From contig JASFPJ010000238.1 in the NCBI GenBank assembly GCA_050116035.1, forward strand, positions 1-5,620: a stretch of DNA of 5,620 bases, given 5' to 3'. This document shows positions 4,798-5,620 of this stretch, one piece after another; the first letter of the stretch is position 1; every line of letters begins with the position of its first letter. Both the position numbers and the translations under genes were made by a program. Source of the DNA: SOIA01 sp050116035. GTDB lineage: Bacteria > Acidobacteriota > Aminicenantia > Aminicenantales > Aminicenantaceae. The notes under the pieces were generated by a model. It saw only the letters and a list, made by a program, of their open reading frames with translations, did no database searches and was not told where the DNA came from.

Positions 4798-5620
4798 ATG
4801 CAAGGAAGAGTTAAGGCATCAAAAAAAAGTCCTAAAGAATTTCCCTTCCTTCCCAGGATCATTAACCCTGAAAAAATCAAACATGCGGTTTTCTTTTCAG
4901 CGGATGAACATGTGAGAAATGCAAAAAAAGTCCTCGAAGAAAAAATGCCATGGATAGTCACAGTAGTCTTTTCTGATCCCTTATCCGTATCGAATTATCG
5001 ACCAGACCGTGCATCAGCGTTTATCTTCGATGATACAGCCCTGAATATCGTTGACTCACAAAAGATCCGTCAAAATGCCAAAGACGCAGTTTTAGTCCTG
5101 CTTTCTTCGAATGAATTCATCCAGTGCTCTCCGCCTTCGGTAGCCCAAAAAAGGCATCCTTATGCTGCCAAGGCCGATCTTGTGTTTGCTTATAACAACA
5201 CAGACTGTGCCCCGAACCATATCATCGCCTCGGCGGTGAGAGCTGCGGAAGATCTCTTGAATATCACAAAATATTCGAATGCTCGGCGTTTCATCTTCTT
5301 AGTTGTAGATGATGAGCCGCGTTGGTTTTCACAGTTTCTACCCGTCCTTTATAACATCATAGGACAGAGAGCCGATGTCATGATCGCCCGGACTTTGGAG
5401 GAATCGCTGGAGTTTGTCTTTGGGGTAAAGCGCGAATCCGAAATCGACGATGAAGCTTATCGTTCCCACGGCTATGGCGATGATGTAATCTGTTTGATTT
5501 CTGATATATTTTTCCCCAAATGGAATGACCTGAACAGCACTGCAGGAAAAGACCTCATAAGGTTGATGCGCAAATACTACCCGCGTATCCCCATCGTTGT
5601 CGCCTCTAAGACAAAAGAGG
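4798..5620 (+). CDS. Receiver-domain protein, likely N-terminal part of a response-regulator/PEP-binding fusion (partial, runs off the right edge)
   Basis: From the ATG at 4798, 274 codons are open to the window edge. Residues about 27-155 look like a degenerate receiver-type alpha/beta domain (HAVFFSADE near 29-37, FIFDD at 76-80, VLVLLSS at 98-104) without the normal acidic pocket. Residues about 163-274 form a better receiver: FIFLVVDDEPRW with the Asp171-Asp172 pair, LISDIFFP with candidate phosphoacceptor Asp236, and IPIVVASK with Ser270 and Lys271. The DDEPRWFSQFLPVLY and ISDIFFP segments resemble the front part of large bacterial proteins that continue into a PPDK_N-type domain, so the missing part may carry such a domain; the window cannot show this. 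The start is the first in-frame ATG/GTG/TTG after a stop at 4693 and has no Shine-Dalgarno sequence; with only 14 bases after the preceding stop, translational coupling is likely. Confidence 0.8.
   Translation, partial: MQGRVKASKKSPKEFPFLPRIINPEKIKHAVFFSADEHVRNAKKVLEEKMPWIVTVVFSDPLSVSNYRPDRASAFIFDDTALNIVDSQKIRQNAKDAVLVLLSSNEFIQCSPPSVAQKRHPYAAKADLVFAYNNTDCAPNHIIASAVRAAEDLLNITKYSNARRFIFLVVDDEPRWFSQFLPVLYNIIGQRADVMIARTLEESLEFVFGVKRESEIDDEAYRSHGYGDDVICLISDIFFPKWNDLNSTAGKDLIRLMRKYYPRIPIVVASKTKE

Noticed and set aside
4821..4927. A8 and A7 runs followed by GTCCT in gene 4 (about 4821 and 4921) as programmed frameshift sites
   Set aside because: The zero frame stays open through both and gives receiver-like protein sequence; there is no downstream stimulatory structure I can identify, and A runs are common in lysine codons.

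Overview
The window carries four protein-coding genes and no RNA gene, mobile element or CRISPR array that I can support. Base composition is intermediate, with AT-rich intergenic DNA and good Shine-Dalgarno sites at the two dehydrogenase genes. Glutamate dehydrogenase gene content and a PEP/pyruvate-binding protein of the kind fused to response-regulator domains suggest a bacterium, possibly an anaerobe living on amino acids. The sequence does not fix the phylum.

Layout. Positions 1-1242 (minus strand) encode nearly all of a glutamate-dehydrogenase-fold protein of the shorter RocG/GudB/archaeal type; only its last residues lie beyond the left edge. Positions 1243-1637 are a divergent AT-rich intergenic region with candidate promoters on both strands and one perfect DnaA-box-like 9-mer. 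Positions 1638-2999 (plus strand) encode a complete canonical hexameric glutamate dehydrogenase, GdhA, of the Clostridium symbiosum/E. coli type. A 128-base spacer with a possible two-part terminator hairpin follows. Positions 3128-4783 encode a stand-alone protein with a PEP-synthase/PPDK-type nucleotide-binding domain and the C-terminal domain found in large 'PEP/pyruvate-binding' fusion proteins, but without the phosphohistidine and PEP/pyruvate domains of true PPDK. After 14 bases, a fourth gene (4798 to beyond the right edge) starts with one degenerate and one well-formed receiver-like domain, the usual front end of those fusion proteins.

Most interesting points. (1) The left dehydrogenase has tyrosine (Tyr107) in place of the active-site lysine of the family signature, plus two further substitutions at normally conserved positions, while other substrate-binding residues remain. 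It sits back to back with an intact GdhA, which fits a regulatory or repurposed paralogue. (2) Genes 3 and 4 look like a tandem, possibly co-translated pair from a poorly understood ATP-grasp/receiver family. (3) A perfect 13-bp inverted repeat lies inside the start of the left gene, and a 14-bp palindrome covers the start codon of gene 3.

How the genes may work together: GdhA interconverts 2-oxoglutarate plus ammonium and glutamate. The divergent paralogue may modulate it or use another substrate. The downstream pair may sense or signal phosphate-donor or carbon status. The links beyond GdhA chemistry are inference.
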